DNA of 64,000 nucleotides from NCBI RefSeq assembly GCF_000379725.1, contig NZ_KB903620.1, positions 187,177-251,176 on the forward strand. Direction: 5' to 3'. Below the pieces are notes generated by a model that saw only the letters and a program-made list of their open reading frames with translations, did not search any database and was not told where the DNA came from. This DNA is from Cytophaga aurantiaca DSM 3654 (GTDB taxonomy: Bacteria > Bacteroidota > Bacteroidia > Cytophagales > Cytophagaceae). Both the position numbers and the translations under genes were made by a program. Positions 17,993 to 28,349 of this stretch are shown here, in pieces; the first letter of the stretch is position 1; every line of letters starts with the position of its first letter.

Positions 17993-18296
17993 AACTGCGT
18001 CATTTTAATTGTAATAAATTATATACCCCTGAAAGTGCCTTGTATAAGCGCATTCAGAAGACCTTATATTAATTTACAATTAAATTATTTTATTGATGAA
18101 ATATTTTGAAAAATAAATTTACAACATGGAGATGTTGTAAAAGTTGATTGTAATGATATAACTACAGTAAAAAAATGGTTCGTATTTTATATTATGGTTT
18201 CTCAAACCTATGAGGTTTTATATCCATCACCTTTACTCATCGAATCATCATTTCTTTAAATTAGAGAAACTTCATAGGTTTTGTCTGTTATAATTT
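17993..18296. other. AT-rich intergenic region with inverted repeat
   Basis: The region lies between two minus-strand genes. It contains a small hairpin (ACAACAT/ATGTTGT near 18122-18139) and a 10-bp inverted repeat, AAACCTATGA (18204-18213) and TCATAGGTTT (18272-18281), separated by 58 nt. No gene was recognised. Confidence 0.4.
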
Positions 18297-18887
18297 TTAT
18301 TTTTTATTTGCAAACAATACAAATGAACTCGACACAACCGCCACAACCCAAATAGTACCGCTTACAGATAAGCCTGCAATTACGTAGCCTGTACAGCCAT
18401 GCTGAATAAAATAATTTTTTGTTAGCACAGCAATCGGAAAACAGAATGGCCAAAAGAAAGATACATACAACGCAGCTGGCCACATGTTGTCTCCTTCAAT
18501 TTTTTTCAACGGAAGAATGTTCTGAACAACTTCTACAATAAGCCCACCGGGCATGCCTAAGATTAAAATACTTATACCTATAATAACTGCAGCAATAATT
18601 AAAGATGTTATAAATTCTTCCTGAAAAGGCTGAATAAATTCATGGGTATTCATTGCACTATGTTTTACACTTGATGCAACTTTATAAATAAGTCCGCTTT
18701 GCTGTTGTTCTTTTTTTAGTATATAAATAGAGACTACATTATAACTTACATATAGTGCTGCACATAACAATAAAATATTACGGATACGTGCGCCTGTTCC
18801 TTCCGGTACAAACTTGTGATCTACAAAGAACATGATGCTGTATAGGATGAAGAGCGCGTTTGCGATGAGGATAAGAATGTATTTCAT
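18297..18887 (-). CDS. Multi-spanning membrane protein of unknown function
   Basis: This protein of 196 residues starts at the ATG at 18887 (MKYILILIANALF); an ATG five codons upstream is also possible. It shows about five hydrophobic segments: residues 1-22, 37-57, 93-115, 135-158 and 170-192. A soluble loop with NTHEFIQPFQEEF precedes the third span. No family was recognised. It is flanked by AT-rich spacers on both sides and seems monocistronic. Confidence 0.6.
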   Translation of the reverse strand: MKYILILIANALFILYSIMFFVDHKFVPEGTGARIRNILLLCAALYVSYNVVSIYILKKEQQQSGLIYKVASSVKHSAMNTHEFIQPFQEEFITSLIIAAVIIGISILILGMPGGLIVEVVQNILPLKKIEGDNMWPAALYVSFFWPFCFPIAVLTKNYFIQHGCTGYVIAGLSVSGTIWVVAVVSSSFVLFANKK

Positions 18888-18972
18888 GAGAATGTTAAGC
18901 AATATCCAAGCATCGCCGAGAGCAATAAGCTTATCATCTTAAATTATAATTTAACTTTGTTCAAAGTTGTAC

Positions 18973-19326
18973 TTAAAATTCGTCTTTTAGTATGTCATTG
19001 AATATATCATCTATTCCCAAAACCTTATCGGAAAGAATTTGATATAATTCTCTGAAGGATTCTATTCCTTCTTTAGTTTTTATATCTTCAGATGAATATG
19101 TAACATAAGTAAATCCTTCCCATTCCATATTTGTTGAAAGTTGTTTAATATCTAACTCATCGGTAGGATACAAGTGAAGAAAATATTCTTCTTCATCGTC
19201 TAATTTTGCAATAGACCATTTATGCTTTTTGTCATAAATAAAAAAATATTCCCTATTTTTTCTAATGATATCACTAATTTTAGACTGATTAGTAATCATT
19301 GTGTTAATTACTTGAATTATTTTCAT
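18973..19326 (-). CDS. Small acidic protein of unknown function (second of a coupled pair)
   Basis: The 117-residue protein lacks a signal peptide or membrane span and is acidic at the C-terminus (GIDDIFNDILKDEF). A central strand-rich part reads YFFIYDKKHKWSIAKL and EYFLHLYP. No family was recognised. It overlaps the upstream gene by 4 bp (ATGA), so the two are translationally coupled. Its high AT content and isolated placement suggest accessory DNA. Confidence 0.55.
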   Translation of the reverse strand: MKIIQVINTMITNQSKISDIIRKNREYFFIYDKKHKWSIAKLDDEEEYFLHLYPTDELDIKQLSTNMEWEGFTYVTYSSEDIKTKEGIESFRELYQILSDKVLGIDDIFNDILKDEF

Positions 19327-19769
19327 GATTTGTGTTCTTTTTTTGTATCAAAAATTTCATTGTAACTTGAAACATCAATATTTCTTACACTTTCTTTTAA
19401 TTCACTTACTAAACTTCTTTTTTTAGGCTCAGTCAAAATTTTAGGATTAGAAGTGTAATTTGCTAGTTTTCCAAGTTGCTCATGTAACTCTTTTTTTAAT
19501 TTTTTATTTCCTAATATTTGCCCTTCAATATCATGTAGAATATTTATCACTTCTGCTTTTTGCGAAACATCACCAGTGTTATAATCATTTAATCGTTCAA
19601 TTTTAAACTTAAGTTCTGTCAAAGAAAGTTGATTGGAATAACTCAGAATGAAATTTATAGCTGATGATATTTTTTCTTTATTAAAGAAAAAAACATACAG
19701 TGCTGTTATTGATACAGCAATCGTAAATATATTTGCTAGGAAATTAGTCCAAAAATCAATTTCTTTCAT
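19323..19769 (-). CDS. Membrane-anchored coiled-coil protein of unknown function (first of a coupled pair)
   Basis: The 148-residue protein has one N-terminal membrane span (residues 8-28, FLANIFTIAVSITALYVFFF). The rest is a mainly helical, lysine/glutamate-rich cytosolic domain (SLTELKFKIERLNDY, ILGNKKLKKELHEQLGKL). No family match was recognised. It overlaps the next gene by 4 bp, a common layout for two proteins working together. Defence, toxin-immunity and stress roles are all conceivable, and none is supported directly. Confidence 0.55.
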   Translation of the reverse strand: MKEIDFWTNFLANIFTIAVSITALYVFFFNKEKISSAINFILSYSNQLSLTELKFKIERLNDYNTGDVSQKAEVINILHDIEGQILGNKKLKKELHEQLGKLANYTSNPKILTEPKKRSLVSELKESVRNIDVSSYNEIFDTKKEHKS

Positions 19770-19834
19770 TGTTCAAATTTATGAATAAAAATATTTTAAT
19801 AAATAGAAAATATAGTTTCATTAATTTAATAAAG

Positions 19835-19860
19835 AAAGACAGCCTTATCAAGCTGTCTTT
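19835..19860 (-). terminator. Terminator of the leu/ilv operon
   Basis: AAAGACAGC (19835-19843) and GCTGTCTTT (19852-19860) form a 9-bp stem with an 8-nt loop. On the minus strand it is followed by CTTTATTAA, a T-rich tail. It lies 23 bp after the ilvB stop. Confidence 0.75.
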
Positions 19861-19882
19861 CCTTTTTATATCTCACGAATAA

Positions 19883-21604
19883 TTACTTCGTTACTTTTTC
19901 TGCTTGTGCCTTTGCAGGATAGTAGATCGTTTCTGAAAGCGATGTGCCTGGCGCAACCATTGGCAATACATTTTCTTCTTTCATTACGTATGCGTGTATC
20001 AAATACGGACCTTTGTGATCGTGTGCAGTTTGAATTGCCTTCTTCAAGTCTTCTGTATTGTCTACATAACATGAATCCATGCCGCACGCTTTTGCAAGCA
20101 TTACAAAGTCCGGATTCAATAAGTTTACACCACTGTAGTTTTTAGAATAGAATTGTTCCTGCCACTGACGTACCATTCCTAAATAATTATTATCTAAGAT
20201 TAAGATCTTCACCGGCCATTTCTCCTGAACACAGGTAACCATTTCCTGCATGTTCATTTGGAACGAACCATCACCTGTAATACACCATACATCGTTGAAT
20301 GGCAATGCTGCCTGTGCACCCATCGCAGCAGGTAAACCAAAGCCCATAGAACCTAGTCCACCTGATGTTAAGAAGTGATTTGGTTTCAAACGCTGACAAT
20401 ATTGTGCAGCCCACATCTGGTGCTGACCAACGTCTGTAGAAACAACTGCAGAACGATCCAGCATTTCATCCAGCAATTGTATTGCGGACACCTGCGTGAA
20501 CTTGCTGTAATCTGCTTCCTGTAATGGATACTCTTCACGCCATTCATTCAACTTTGCTACCCATGCAGCTCTGTCGCGAATGTTATTTTCTGTACGTGTA
20601 TCCGGCATGCGGTCAATAACGGTTTTCAAATCACCGTTAATGAATACGTTTGTAGGAACGTTTTTACTTGACTCACTTCTATCAATATCAACGTGTATTA
20701 CTTTTGCTTTTGGAGCGAAGTCTGCAAGCTTACCAGTAATACGATCATCAAAACGAATACCCCATGCAACGATCAAATCTGCATTCTGTACGGCATCGTT
20801 GCAATACTTCATACCATGCATACCCAACCATTGGAAGTACAACGGATCATCATGTTCCATAGCACCAATACCTAAGATGGTGGAGATCGTAGGAACATTT
20901 TCGCGATGTACAAATGTTCTCAATTCATCCCACGCTTTTGATAATAAAATACCATGGCCACATAAGATCAAAGGACGCTCTGCATTTTTGAATAATTCAA
21001 CTGCAGCTGCAATATCCTGATCAGAGAAGTTATTTTTTACTTCACGTTCAGGTTTTACAAATTTGCTTTCCCAATCTTCATCCAATTCAACGTACTCACC
21101 TTGAATGCTTCTTGGAACGTCGATCAATACCGGACCTGGACGGCCACTAACAGAAACTCTGTATGCTTCGCTGAAAATGTCTGCTGCATTGCTAAGGTCT
21201 GTTATCAAATATGTTTTTTTCGTGATCGGGATACAGATACCTGTAATGTCCGTTTCCTGAAACGCATCAGAACCAATTAAGTGCAATGCAACTTGTCCTG
21301 TGATCGCAATCATCGGAACACTATCCGCATACGCATCCGCAATACCAGTCACAAGGTTCGTAGCACCCGGACCAGATGTTGCCAGGCAAAAACCCGGACG
21401 GCCGCTAACACGTGCATAGCCATTAGCCATGAACGCTGCGCCTTGTTCGTGACGAACAAGCACACAATTTAAACTACTATATGCGAGCGCATCGTAGATA
21501 GGCAAAATTGCACCGCCTGGATAGGCAAAAAGATCACGCGCATCCAACAATTCGATGATGCGAACAATGTACTCTGCTCCTCTTAATTTAATCTTAGGCT
21601 TCAT
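19883..21604 (-). CDS. ilvB: Acetolactate synthase large subunit
   Basis: The 573-residue thiamine-diphosphate enzyme condenses two pyruvates, or pyruvate and 2-oxobutyrate, in valine/isoleucine synthesis. It shows FAYPGGAILPIYDAL at 26-40, the ThDP-activating glutamate in LVRHEQGAAFMANGYAR (Glu53), a GPGATN segment and the ThDP-binding motif from GDGSFQMNMQEMVT to LDNNYLGMVRQWQ. FAD-dependent AHAS rather than pyruvate oxidase is supported by length and by the ilvD/leu neighbours. It is the last gene of the operon, 16 bp after ilvD. The regulatory small subunit gene ilvN is missing next to it: the terminator follows directly. Confidence 0.95.
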   Translation of the reverse strand: MKPKIKLRGAEYIVRIIELLDARDLFAYPGGAILPIYDALAYSSLNCVLVRHEQGAAFMANGYARVSGRPGFCLATSGPGATNLVTGIADAYADSVPMIAITGQVALHLIGSDAFQETDITGICIPITKKTYLITDLSNAADIFSEAYRVSVSGRPGPVLIDVPRSIQGEYVELDEDWESKFVKPEREVKNNFSDQDIAAAVELFKNAERPLILCGHGILLSKAWDELRTFVHRENVPTISTILGIGAMEHDDPLYFQWLGMHGMKYCNDAVQNADLIVAWGIRFDDRITGKLADFAPKAKVIHVDIDRSESSKNVPTNVFINGDLKTVIDRMPDTRTENNIRDRAAWVAKLNEWREEYPLQEADYSKFTQVSAIQLLDEMLDRSAVVSTDVGQHQMWAAQYCQRLKPNHFLTSGGLGSMGFGLPAAMGAQAALPFNDVWCITGDGSFQMNMQEMVTCVQEKWPVKILILDNNYLGMVRQWQEQFYSKNYSGVNLLNPDFVMLAKACGMDSCYVDNTEDLKKAIQTAHDHKGPYLIHAYVMKEENVLPMVAPGTSLSETIYYPAKAQAEKVTK

Positions 21605-21620
21605 AAAGCTAGCTTTTTAA

Positions 21621-23309
21621 TTAATTATCGGTAACGCATCCTTCAGATGCAGAAGATACTAATTTCATATATTTATACAACACGCCAGACGTCGCTCTTG
21701 GTGCAGGTTTTACCCATACAGCACGACGTTTAGCGATTTCTTCTTCAGAAATTTTCACTTCCAAAATTCTTTTGACAGCGTCAATTAAAATGATGTCTCC
21801 ATTTTGTACCAAGCCAATCGTACCACCATCTATTGCTTCCGGTGTGATGTGGCCAACTACGAAACCATGCGTACCACCAGAGAAACGGCCGTCTGTGATC
21901 AATGCACATTCATTGCCTAAACCTAAGCCCATTAATAAAGCTGTTGGCTTCAACATTTCAGGCATACCCGGACCGCCTTTAGGACCTACGTTACGAATAA
22001 CGATTACCTCACCGGCTTTTACTTCATTGGCCTCTAAGCCTGCGTTTACTTCCTCTTCCGAGTTGTATACACGAGCAGGACCTTCGAAGAATGTTCCTTC
22101 TTTACCGGTAATTTTTGCAACAGAACCTTCGGGTGCAAGATTGCCATAAAGAATTTGTAAGTGACCAGTTGCTTTGATTGGGTTTTCCCAAGCATACATC
22201 AAGTCCTGATCATTCGGAAGATCTTGTGCTTCTTTTAAATTCTCTCCAACAGTTTTACCTGTTACAGTCATGCAATCTAAATGAAGCAAGTTATGTTTCG
22301 CTAACAAACGCATTACAGAAGGCACTCCACCAATAGCATCCATGTCTTCCATCATATACTTGCCGCTTGGTTTTAAGTCTGCCAATAACGGTGTTGTATT
22401 CCCGATGCGTTGAAAATCATCGATCGTTAATTTAACACCTGCAGCTTTAGCCATTGCGATCAAGTGCATTACTGCATTTGTAGAACCACCCAATACCAAA
22501 ATCACGCGTATTGCATTTTCAAATGCTTTAAACGTCATGATATCGCGTGGCTTGATATCTCTTTCTAACAAAAGCATCATTGCTTTACCAAGCGCCAATG
22601 TTTCTGCTTTTTTCTTTTCACTTGTTGCAGGAGCAGTAGAAGAATATGGAAGTGTTAATCCCATTGCTTCAATTGCTGATGCCATTGTGTTTGCAGTATA
22701 CATACCACCGCAAGCACCTGCGCCCGGACAAGCATTTTTAATTACACCCTGGTAATCTTCTTCCGAAATTGTGCCGGCTACTTTTTTACCCAATGCTTCA
22801 AACGCAGAAACGATATTTAGTTTCTCGCCTTTGTAGTGACCGGAGTGTATTGTACCGCCATATACCATGATTGACGGGCGATTCAAACGAGCCATTGCTA
22901 TTGCAGCACCCGGCATATTTTTATCACAACCTACAACCGTTATCAATGCATCGTAGTAATGAGCCTCGCAAATTGTTTCGATTGAATCCGCGATAACGTC
23001 ACGAGAAACAAGAGAGAAACGCATTCCTTCTGTGCCCATTGAAATACCATCACTCACACCGATTGTGTTGAAACCAAGTCCAACCATACCGCCACGTGTG
23101 ATGCTACCTTTCACTTGTCCGGCAAGGATATTTAAGTGCATGTTACATGTGTTACCATCGAAACCTGTACTGCCAATCCCAACGATTGGCTTTTTCATAT
23201 CCTCATCCGTAAAACCTGCTCCATACATCATGGCCTGAGATGCAGGCTGAGATGGATCTTGGGTTAAACGTTTACTTATTTTATTTAATTCTGTACTCAC
23301 AATAATCAA
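21621..23309 (-). CDS. ilvD: Dihydroxy-acid dehydratase
   Basis: The 562-residue Fe-S dehydratase converts 2,3-dihydroxy-3-methylbutanoate (or -pentanoate) to the 2-oxo acid. Three cysteine motifs mark the cluster: FDGNTCNMH (Cys55), [10 protein letters not shown] (Cys128) and [18 protein letters not shown] (Cys194/Cys200). The C-terminal [20 protein letters not shown] is the catalytic-serine region of the IlvD/Edd family. The ATG at 23309 or a GTG three codons downstream (VSTELNK) could be the start. It is flanked by leuB (9 bp upstream) and ilvB (16 bp downstream). Confidence 0.96.
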   Translation of the reverse strand: MIIVSTELNKISKRLTQDPSQPASQAMMYGAGFTDEDMKKPIVGIGSTGFDGNTCNMHLNILAGQVKGSITRGGMVGLGFNTIGVSDGISMGTEGMRFSLVSRDVIADSIETICEAHYYDALITVVGCDKNMPGAAIAMARLNRPSIMVYGGTIHSGHYKGEKLNIVSAFEALGKKVAGTISEEDYQGVIKNACPGAGACGGMYTANTMASAIEAMGLTLPYSSTAPATSEKKKAETLALGKAMMLLLERDIKPRDIMTFKAFENAIRVILVLGGSTNAVMHLIAMAKAAGVKLTIDDFQRIGNTTPLLADLKPSGKYMMEDMDAIGGVPSVMRLLAKHNLLHLDCMTVTGKTVGENLKEAQDLPNDQDLMYAWENPIKATGHLQILYGNLAPEGSVAKITGKEGTFFEGPARVYNSEEEVNAGLEANEVKAGEVIVIRNVGPKGGPGMPEMLKPTALLMGLGLGNECALITDGRFSGGTHGFVVGHITPEAIDGGTIGLVQNGDIILIDAVKRILEVKISEEEIAKRRAVWVKPAPRATSGVLYKYMKLVSSASEGCVTDN

Positions 23310-23317
23310 TGTTAAAA

Positions 23318-24400
23318 TTATGCAACAACGCTTGCGCCTTTAGCAACTAAGTTTGCAACGTAGTCACCAACTTCAGTAGTAGAGTTTGGGTTTTCACGAC
23401 GAATATCAATCGTTAAAATTCCATCTTCCATTGCTTTTTCAACTGCTGCACGAATTGCTTTCGCTTCAGCTACCATACCGAAAGAAGTCTCTAACAACAA
23501 TGCCGCTGAAAGAATTGCACCGTTCGGGTTCGCGATATTTAAACCTGCACCTTCAGGGTAAGAACCATGGATTGGCTCATACAAACCAACTACACTACCT
23601 ACAGAAGCTGAAGGCAACATACCCATAGAACCAGTAATTACTGAAGCTTCATCTGTGATGATATCACCAAACATGTTTTCTGTTAACACAACGTCAAAGA
23701 AAGCTGGTTGCTGAATGATCTTCATTGCTGCGTTATCAACGAACATGAAATCAAGTGTAACATCAGCGAAGTTTGCTGCATGATATTCTTTTACAACTTC
23801 TCTCCATAAACGAGACGAAGCCAATACGTTTGCTTTATCTACTAACGTAACGTGATTTTTACGTTGACGTGCAGATTCAAAAGCCAGTTTAGAGATACGA
23901 AGAATTTCATCGCGTGTGTATGTACATGTATCGAATGCCATGTTACCATCTTCGCTACGACCACGTGTACCGAAGTAAATACCGCCAGTCAATTCACGGA
24001 ATACAACGAAGTCAACATTCTGTACAAGATCTGCACGTAATGGAGAAGCGTTCTCTAATATTTTGTAAGTATTAACCGGACGAATGTTTGCGAACAAACC
24101 TAAAGCCTTACGCATTGCAAGTAAACCTTGCTCAGGACGTACTTTAGCTTTTGGATCGTTGTCATATTTCGGGTGACCGATAGCGCCAAATAAGATTGCA
24201 TCAGAACTTTGACAAACTTTCAATGTTTCTTCAGGAAAAGGGTTTCCTGTTGCATCAATTGCAACCGCACCAACTAGTGCTTCTGTATAATGAAATTTAT
24301 GACCGAAAGTTTTTTCTACTGCTTTCAAAACTTTTAATGCCTGATCCGTAACTTCCGGACCGATACCATCACCTTTTAATACTGCAATTTTCTTTTCCAT
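23318..24400 (-). CDS. leuB: 3-isopropylmalate dehydrogenase
   Basis: From the ATG at 24400 ([17 protein letters not shown]) the protein has 360 residues, the usual LeuB length. A 16-residue extension to 24448 would be translated from an intergenic inverted repeat and is rejected. It is an NAD-dependent decarboxylating dehydrogenase, with [24 protein letters not shown] and the metal/substrate aspartates in [19 protein letters not shown]. It performs the third committed step of leucine synthesis. It lies between leuD and ilvD. The leuD-leuB gap is larger than the others in the operon because it holds the inverted repeats. Confidence 0.96.
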   Translation of the reverse strand: MEKKIAVLKGDGIGPEVTDQALKVLKAVEKTFGHKFHYTEALVGAVAIDATGNPFPEETLKVCQSSDAILFGAIGHPKYDNDPKAKVRPEQGLLAMRKALGLFANIRPVNTYKILENASPLRADLVQNVDFVVFRELTGGIYFGTRGRSEDGNMAFDTCTYTRDEILRISKLAFESARQRKNHVTLVDKANVLASSRLWREVVKEYHAANFADVTLDFMFVDNAAMKIIQQPAFFDVVLTENMFGDIITDEASVITGSMGMLPSASVGSVVGLYEPIHGSYPEGAGLNIANPNGAILSAALLLETSFGMVAEAKAIRAAVEKAMEDGILTIDIRRENPNSTTEVGDYVANLVAKGASVVA

Positions 24401-24412
24401 GTTAAGCGAAAT

Positions 24413-24571
24413 GCCCAAGGCCAAAAGCCTAAGGCTTGTTTGGTGCAAAATATTTTAATTATGTTTTCTTTTTAAGCAATGATTGAGAAACATTCAATCT
24501 TACTATTAACTGTATTGGTTGTTAGAACAAAAGCTTTAGGCCTTAGGCTTTCAGCATTAAGCAATAACTAA
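24413..24571. repeat. Inverted repeat pair in the leuD-leuB gap
   Basis: AAAGCCTAAGGC (24424-24435) is perfectly complementary to GCCTTAGGCTTT (24540-24551). Around both cores the sequences are also related in inverted orientation (ATGCCCAAGGCC near 24411-24422; AGGCCT and AGCATTAAGC near 24538-24562). The distal unit begins at the leuD stop codon (24568-24570), the other just before the leuB ATG. The RNA could form a stem closing about 104 nt. It may be a small mobile or REP-like pair or an intra-operon regulatory stem. Confidence 0.6.
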
Positions 24572-25176
24572 GCCTTAAGTAAATCAAGATACTTTGAAGT
24601 CTTCTCGTACTGTTCGATCTTATCTTTAATACTCAATACATAATCGATATCATCGTAGCCGTTGATCAAACATGTTTTTTTGTATTCGTTGATCACGAAG
24701 CTTTCTTTCAAGTCTGTTCCGGTAATGGAAATTACCTGATTTACTAAATCAACATTTAATTCCTGTTTTGCATTTGCAGCTACTGCATCGAAAATGCTTT
24801 TTAAGAAAGCGTCTGATACCTGTACAGGAAGAATACCGTTGTTTAATGCATTGCCACGGAAAATATCTGCAAAGAAAGAAGATACTACCACTTTGAAACC
24901 TGCATCATCAATAGCCCACGCAGCGTGCTCTCTGGAAGAACCGCAACCGAAGTTTCTGCCAGCTACAAGAATTTTTCCGCTGTATAACGGATTGTTCATT
25001 ACGAAATCTGCTTTTGGAGTACCATCTTCATTGTATCTCCAATCACAGAAAAGGCTTTTACCAAAACCTGATTTTGTAGTCGCTTTTAAGAAACGCGCAG
25101 GTATAATTTGATCTGTATCCACATCTTCAATAGGAAGGGGAACCACAGTTGATTGTATTGTTGTAAATTTTTCCAT
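24568..25176 (-). CDS. leuD: 3-isopropylmalate dehydratase small subunit
   Basis: The 202-residue small subunit pairs with LeuC to isomerise 2-isopropylmalate to 3-isopropylmalate. It shows [20 protein letters not shown] at the N-terminus and [21 protein letters not shown], both family hallmarks. Length is typical. It lies 58 bp after leuC and is followed by the inverted-repeat spacer before leuB. Confidence 0.96.
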   Translation of the reverse strand: MEKFTTIQSTVVPLPIEDVDTDQIIPARFLKATTKSGFGKSLFCDWRYNEDGTPKADFVMNNPLYSGKILVAGRNFGCGSSREHAAWAIDDAGFKVVVSSFFADIFRGNALNNGILPVQVSDAFLKSIFDAVAANAKQELNVDLVNQVISITGTDLKESFVINEYKKTCLINGYDDIDYVLSIKDKIEQYEKTSKYLDLLKA

Positions 25177-25234
25177 TGTTTCGGAATATTTTAAAGTCTT
25201 AAATTCTTTTAATGAATGAAATGAACGTTGAAGA

Positions 25235-26635
25235 TTAGTTCAACATCTCACGTACATCAACAATCTTACCGCTTACCGCGATTGCTGCTGCAGTCAACGG
25301 ACTTACAAGCAACGTACGTGCTCCAGGTCCTTGACGGCCTTCGAAATTACGGTTTGATGTAGATACACAATATTCACCTTTAGGAACTTTGTCTTCATTC
25401 ATTGCAAGACAAGCAGAACAACCTGGTTCTCTTAATTCAAAACCCGCTTCTGCCAATACTTTATCAATACCTTCTGCGATTGCTTGTTTTTCAACTTGCT
25501 TAGAACCCGGTACGATCAATGCATTGATGTTTGCAGCCTTTTGTTTGCCTTTTACAAATTCAGCAAACTGTCTTAAATCTTCGATACGGCCGTTTGTACA
25601 GCTGCCTAAGAATACCCAGTTTACTTGTTTGCCGATCAACGAATCACCTGCATGGAAGCCCATGTAGTCAAGTGCTTTATTGAATGTTACTTTATTACTT
25701 TCTTCGATTGAATCGATAGTAGGGATATTTTTATTTACACTGATACCCATACCCGGATTCGTTCCGTATGTGATCATCGGTCCGATATCCGCAGCATCGT
25801 ATTTCAATGTTTTATCGAATACAGCATCTGCATCTGTATACAATGTTTTCCAGTATGCAACTGCTTCATCCCATTTAGCACCTTTAGGAGCGAACTCACG
25901 TCCTTTGATGTAGTTGAATGTTGTTTCATCCGGAGCGATCATACCACCACGAGCACCCATTTCGATACTCATGTTGCAGATCGTCATACGTGCTTCCATA
26001 GAAAGCGCTGTAATTGCAGAACCACAGTATTCAACGAAATAACCTGTACCACCTGCTGCAGAGATCTGAGCAATTACATAAAGAATAACATCTTTCGCTG
26101 TTACGCCTTTAGCAAGTTTCCCATTGATTTCAATTTTTAATGTTTTTGCTTTTGTCTGCATCAAACATTGTGTAGCTAATACTTGCTCAACTTCAGAAGT
26201 ACCGATACCAAATGCGATTGAACCAAATGCACCGTGTGTAGATGTATGTGAATCACCACAAACAATTGTCATACCCGGAAGCGTCGTTCCTGTTTCAGGA
26301 CCAACTACGTGTACAACACCTTGAGATGCGTGACCTAAACCATAAAGCGTAACGCCAAATTTGTTGCAGTTATCTGTTAATTTATCAACCTGAAAACGAG
26401 ATAAGTCTTCAACGATCGGTAAATTTTGTCCTTTTGTAGGAACGTTGTGATCAGGAGTTGCTAATGTTCTTTCCGGACGGAAAACACCAATACCTCTTTT
26501 TTCAATACCTGCAAATGCTTGCGGGCTTGTTACTTCGTGAATCAATTGTTTGTCGATGTACAAGATACTTGGACCATCTTTAACCTCTGTTACTACGTGT
26601 GCATTCCAAACTTTTTCGAATAAGGTCGTTCCCAT
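25235..26635 (-). CDS. leuC: 3-isopropylmalate dehydratase large subunit
   Basis: The 466-residue aconitase-family protein ligates a 4Fe-4S cluster through FLGSCTNGR and [11 protein letters not shown]. It has the substrate-binding [14 protein letters not shown] segment and ends with the typical [21 protein letters not shown]. It forms isopropylmalate isomerase with LeuD. It lies 52 bp after leuA, in the same transcription direction as the rest of the leucine/ilv operon. Confidence 0.97.
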   Translation of the reverse strand: MGTTLFEKVWNAHVVTEVKDGPSILYIDKQLIHEVTSPQAFAGIEKRGIGVFRPERTLATPDHNVPTKGQNLPIVEDLSRFQVDKLTDNCNKFGVTLYGLGHASQGVVHVVGPETGTTLPGMTIVCGDSHTSTHGAFGSIAFGIGTSEVEQVLATQCLMQTKAKTLKIEINGKLAKGVTAKDVILYVIAQISAAGGTGYFVEYCGSAITALSMEARMTICNMSIEMGARGGMIAPDETTFNYIKGREFAPKGAKWDEAVAYWKTLYTDADAVFDKTLKYDAADIGPMITYGTNPGMGISVNKNIPTIDSIEESNKVTFNKALDYMGFHAGDSLIGKQVNWVFLGSCTNGRIEDLRQFAEFVKGKQKAANINALIVPGSKQVEKQAIAEGIDKVLAEAGFELREPGCSACLAMNEDKVPKGEYCVSTSNRNFEGRQGPGARTLLVSPLTAAAIAVSGKIVDVREMLN

Positions 26636-26687
26636 TTCTATATTCAGATACTAGTGTATATTATTATTACTTAATTTCTTTCAATAA

Positions 26688-27848
26688 TTACTTTGCGTAA
26701 ACTTTGCCACGCATTAATTCGTGTAAGTTCTCGTCTTCTACTTTTCTCAAGTGATCTGCCATATCTAAGAATTGAGAATATGCCTGATCCAATTGCTCTT
26801 TAGACAACATGTAACCGATTGTTGCCAAACGGTGGTTCAATGCTGCACGGCCGCTACGTGCCGTAAGAATAATCGAAGAAGAATCTGCGCCAACAGCAGC
26901 CGGATCAATGATCTCGTATGTTTCGCGGTGCTTTAAGAAACCATCCTGGTGAATCCCTGAAGAGTGCGCAAATGCATTTCTACCAACAATTGCTTTGTTT
27001 GGCTGAACTTGCATACGCATCAACGTAGATACCAGGTGACTGATCGGGACCAATTTTTTATGATTAATCCCTGTTTCAAAACCTAGTGTGCCTTTGTGGC
27101 ATTCCATTGCCATTACTACTTCTTCTAAAGCTGTATTGCCTGCACGCTCCCCGATACCGTTGATCGTACATTCAACCTGACGAGCACCATTTGTTAATGC
27201 AGCCAGTGAATTTGCGGTTGCTAATCCTAAATCGTTGTGACAATGCGCTGCTAAGATTGCTTTATCAATATTTGATACATTGTTCATCAAATATTTGATA
27301 CGCTCACCATACTGCCAAGGCAACATATATCCTGTTGTATCCGGAATGTTTACTACATCTGCTCCAGCAGCAATCACAGCTTCAACCATGCGCGCAAGGA
27401 ATGCTTCGTCTGCACGACCAGCATCTTCACAGAAAAATTCTACTTCATGAACAACTTTCTTAGCCTGCTTTACAGCAGCTACAGCCATTTCAAGAATATT
27501 TTCGCGGGTAGAACGAAGTTTATGTTCAATATGAATATCAGAACTGCCAATACCTGTATGAATACGGCTGCGCTTTGCAAAACGCAGTGCTTCACCAGCA
27601 ATATTGATATCCGCTTCTTTGGCACGTGTAAGTGCGCAAATAGTCGGACGCGTAACTGCTTTAGTAATTTCTACAACTGAATTAAAGTCTCCTGGGCTTG
27701 ATACCGGGAAACCTGCTTCGATCACGTCGACACCTAATTCGTCCAACGCTTTCGCAACGATGATTTTTTCCTCAGTGTTCAATTGACAACCCGGGACCTG
27801 TTCACCATCTCTAAGTGTTGTGTCGAAAACGAAAATTCTCTTTCCCAT
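26688..27848 (-). CDS. leuA: 2-isopropylmalate synthase, short form
   Basis: The 386-residue DRE-TIM enzyme condenses acetyl-CoA with 2-oxoisovalerate. [13 protein letters not shown] at 8-20 and HCHNDLG (His202, His204) give the catalytic/metal residues, and [13 protein letters not shown] follows. The protein stops after the linker subdomain region ([10 protein letters not shown]) and lacks the roughly 120-residue C-terminal LeuA dimer domain that binds leucine in enzymes of about 510 residues. Feedback inhibition by the standard route is therefore not expected. Homocitrate or citramalate synthase are alternatives by sequence, but the leuCDB neighbours fit leucine synthesis. It is the first gene of the operon, preceded by a structured leader. 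Confidence 0.92.
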   Translation of the reverse strand: MGKRIFVFDTTLRDGEQVPGCQLNTEEKIIVAKALDELGVDVIEAGFPVSSPGDFNSVVEITKAVTRPTICALTRAKEADINIAGEALRFAKRSRIHTGIGSSDIHIEHKLRSTRENILEMAVAAVKQAKKVVHEVEFFCEDAGRADEAFLARMVEAVIAAGADVVNIPDTTGYMLPWQYGERIKYLMNNVSNIDKAILAAHCHNDLGLATANSLAALTNGARQVECTINGIGERAGNTALEEVVMAMECHKGTLGFETGINHKKLVPISHLVSTLMRMQVQPNKAIVGRNAFAHSSGIHQDGFLKHRETYEIIDPAAVGADSSSIILTARSGRAALNHRLATIGYMLSKEQLDQAYSQFLDMADHLRKVEDENLHELMRGKVYAK

Positions 27849-27916
27849 AATAATAATTCGAACTATTTATTTGTATTTAATGCTAGCAACCGGATTCCTG
27901 AAAACGAAAAAGCTAT

Positions 27917-28020
27917 AAAAACATCTGATAATTAAGTCCTTTCAAACTAATCAGATAAAATCAACCGTCGTTGATTTATAATCTTTTTGTCATACTAAGA
28001 ATACGGTATGAACAAAAATA
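27917..28020 (-). promoter_or_regulatory. leuA promoter and possible attenuator leader
   Basis: Minus strand: a TATTTTTG (-7 type TAnnTTTG) at 28020-28013; a five-codon ORF, Met-Thr-Lys-Arg-Leu-stop, at 27993-27976; an 8-bp hairpin (27958-27965/27970-27977); then a second hairpin (27923-27929/27950-27956) followed by GTTTTTAT, terminator-like. leuA starts 69 bp further on. The order promoter, tiny leucine-ending ORF, two tandem hairpins and a T-run suggests transcription attenuation. No clear -33 TTTG was seen. Functional assignment is inference. Confidence 0.4.
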
Positions 28021-28349
28021 GCGAAATAAGAAGGAATTTTATTCTTAAATTCCATAATTATTACGGTTTCTGACAGATCATATGGTATTGACCAAAAATA
28101 TATAACATACATATATTATTTAAAATCAATATATTATAATTAAAAAATATCTCAATAAGAATTTTAAAGTATAGTTTCTAACAAGAAATCGAGGTTTTTA
28201 CGCTGTTTTATAATATTTCGAAGATTGTTTCTCTGTCCCTTTGGTATAAAGGATTTGAAAAAGGTGAGGTATTTATTGGGCAAATTCAGTCTTTCATTTT
28301 TAAATTTTACTACCTTCAACTTAATTCCTCCTTTTGTTGTTATAGTGCC
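28021..28349. other. Divergent AT-rich spacer leuA / vWA gene
   Basis: It holds an imperfect inverted repeat GGAATTTTATTCTTAAATTCC (28032-28052, 7-bp arms) and a second minus-strand TATTTTTG-like box near 28106. Towards the vWA gene there is a TTTG at about 28254. No gene was recognised. Confidence 0.35.

Noticed and set aside
21772-22149. 125-codon plus-strand ORF inside ilvD
   Set aside because: It is antisense to a strongly conserved enzyme gene and has no protein features of its own.
24401-24448. Upstream start for leuB
   Set aside because: The extra 16 residues come from the inverted repeat and precede the conserved N-terminus.
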